Shown piece after piece: positions 43,797-44,468 of a DNA stretch of 44,468 nucleotides. Position numbers and translations under genes: made by a program. Source of the DNA: Piscinibacter caeni. Lineage in GTDB: Bacteria > Pseudomonadota > Gammaproteobacteria > Burkholderiales > Burkholderiaceae_C. Below the pieces are notes generated by a model that worked only from the letters and a program-made list of their open reading frames with translations, was not told the DNA's origin and ran no database searches. Numbering within the stretch: position 1 is the first letter of the stretch; every line of letters starts with the position of its first letter. The stretch is taken from NCBI GenBank assembly GCA_003265685.1, contig QJOU01000081.1, positions 1-44,468 on the forward strand, read 5' to 3'.

Positions 43797-44468
43797 AGCG
43801 CCGCGGACAGGCTCGGCACGGCCTCGAACAGGTCGGCCTCCAGGCCATAGTCCGCGACGCTGAAGATCGGCGCCTCCGGGTCCTTGTTGATCGCCACGAT
43901 CACCTTGGAGTCCTTCATGCCGGCCAGGTGCTGGATCGCCCCGCTGATGCCGCAGGCGACGTACAGGCTCGGCGCGACGATCTTGCCGGTCTGCCCGACC
44001 TGCCAGTCGTTGGGGGCGTAGCCCGCGTCCACCGCGGCGCGGCTCGCGCCCAGCGCGGCGCCGAGCTTGTCGGCCAGCGGGGTGAGCACCTCGTTGAACT
44101 TCTCGCTGCTGCCCATCGCGCGGCCGCCCGAGACGATGATCTTGGCCGCGGTCAGCTCGGGCCGGTCGCTCTTGGCGATCTCGCTGCCGAGGTATCGGCT
44201 CTTGCCGCTGTCGGCGACCGCCGCGATCGTCTCGATGGCGGCACTGCCGCCCTGCCCCGCGGCGTCGAAGCCGGTGGCGCGCACGGTGATCACCTTGACC
44301 GCATCGGCGCTCTGCACCGTGGCGATGGCGTTGCCGGCGTAGATCGGGCGCTCGAAGGTGTCGGCGGAGATGACCTTGGAGATCTCGCTGACCTGCGCGA
44401 CGTCCAGCTTCGCGGCCACGCGCGGCGCGACGTTCTTGCCGTGCGCGGTGGCGGGGAAGAGGATGTGG
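43793..44468 (-). CDS. etfA: Electron transfer flavoprotein alpha subunit, 5' end beyond the window
   Basis: The C-terminal about 224 residues of EtfA; the gene runs off the right edge. FAD-binding motifs are intact: [54 protein letters not shown] and [19 protein letters not shown]. With EtfB it carries electrons from acyl-CoA dehydrogenases to the quinone pool. The reading frame is open to the last base ([11 protein letters not shown]), confirming truncation by the window only. Followed directly by maoC through a 4-nt overlap. Confidence 0.95.
   Translation of the reverse strand, partial: HILFPATAHGKNVAPRVAAKLDVAQVSEISKVISADTFERPIYAGNAIATVQSADAVKVITVRATGFDAAGQGGSAAIETIAAVADSGKSRYLGSEIAKSDRPELTAAKIIVSGGRAMGSSEKFNEVLTPLADKLGAALGASRAAVDAGYAPNDWQVGQTGKIVAPSLYVACGISGAIQHLAGMKDSKVIVAINKDPEAPIFSVADYGLEADLFEAVPSLSAAL

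Overview
The window reads as a chromosomal segment of a high-GC betaproteobacterium, most likely Burkholderiales (Rubrivivax/Leptothrix/Methylibium/Comamonadaceae type). This is inferred from GC-rich codon use, the PHB depolymerase and 3HB-oligomer hydrolase pair, a Bug-type binding protein, a DUF485-ActP operon and a CrbS-like symporter-kinase locus. I see no rRNA, tRNA, phage, transposase or CRISPR array. Most genes serve uptake and breakdown of short-chain carbon compounds.

Layout. (1) 20-3698, minus: an extracellular PHB-degradation pair, 3HB-oligomer hydrolase and a type-2-order PHB depolymerase. (2) 3891-5216, plus: two small exported proteins of unknown function. (3) 5235-6146, minus: a Sel1/SLT lytic transglycosylase, divergent from (4) 6298-11895, plus: a malonate operon of GntR-FCD regulator, malonyl-CoA decarboxylase, Bug binding protein, a crotonase missing one catalytic Glu, malonyl-CoA synthetase and a small CWC Cys-rich protein. 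(5) 11896-12580: a gene-free convergent gap packed with inverted repeats. (6) 12581-19031, minus: a TPR-PAS hybrid histidine kinase with two receivers and an Hpt domain, and a TonB-dependent receptor. (7) 19119-31182, minus: an MHS-family MFS transporter, then a carboxylate/acetate-sensing locus: DUF485-ActP, CBS-DUF294 nucleotidyltransferase, a small two-TM protein, an SLC5-STAC histidine kinase, a receiver-only response regulator, a membrane PAS/degenerate-kinase/DEDDh-exonuclease fusion and a polysaccharide pyruvyl transferase. (8) 31399-32812, minus: a coupled trio of DsbA-like isomerase, DUF1289 and YbaK-like deacylase. (9) 32871-39596, minus: leucine/isovalerate degradation (HMG-CoA lyase, MccA, DUF4126, methylglutaconyl-CoA hydratase, MccB) with an AraC regulator divergent from mccB. 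(10) 40728-44468: DinB, a second DsbA-like isomerase, a CbiM-like membrane protein, TetR, MaoC and the 3' part of etfA.

How they work together. PHB and leucine breakdown both feed acetoacetate/3-hydroxybutyrate and acetyl-CoA. Malonate enters through MatB and MatA to acetyl-CoA. Acetate enters through ActP and is probably sensed by the neighbouring symporter-kinase.

Most notable non-coding signals. (a) Five TCAG half-sites with identical spacing (11-11-21-11) lie 64-66 nt upstream of both the MFS gene and the DUF485-actP operon, implying shared control. (b) A 267-bp element with perfect 27-bp terminal inverted repeats enclosing two large hairpins sits inside the leucine operon. (c) Two nested hairpins whose interiors carry complementary 39-nt segments lie between the malonate operon and the hybrid kinase. 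(d) A pair of small palindromes is built into the DUF1289 reading frame. All coordinates, repeats and residue numbers were read by eye. Family names rest on motif recognition, not on database searches.
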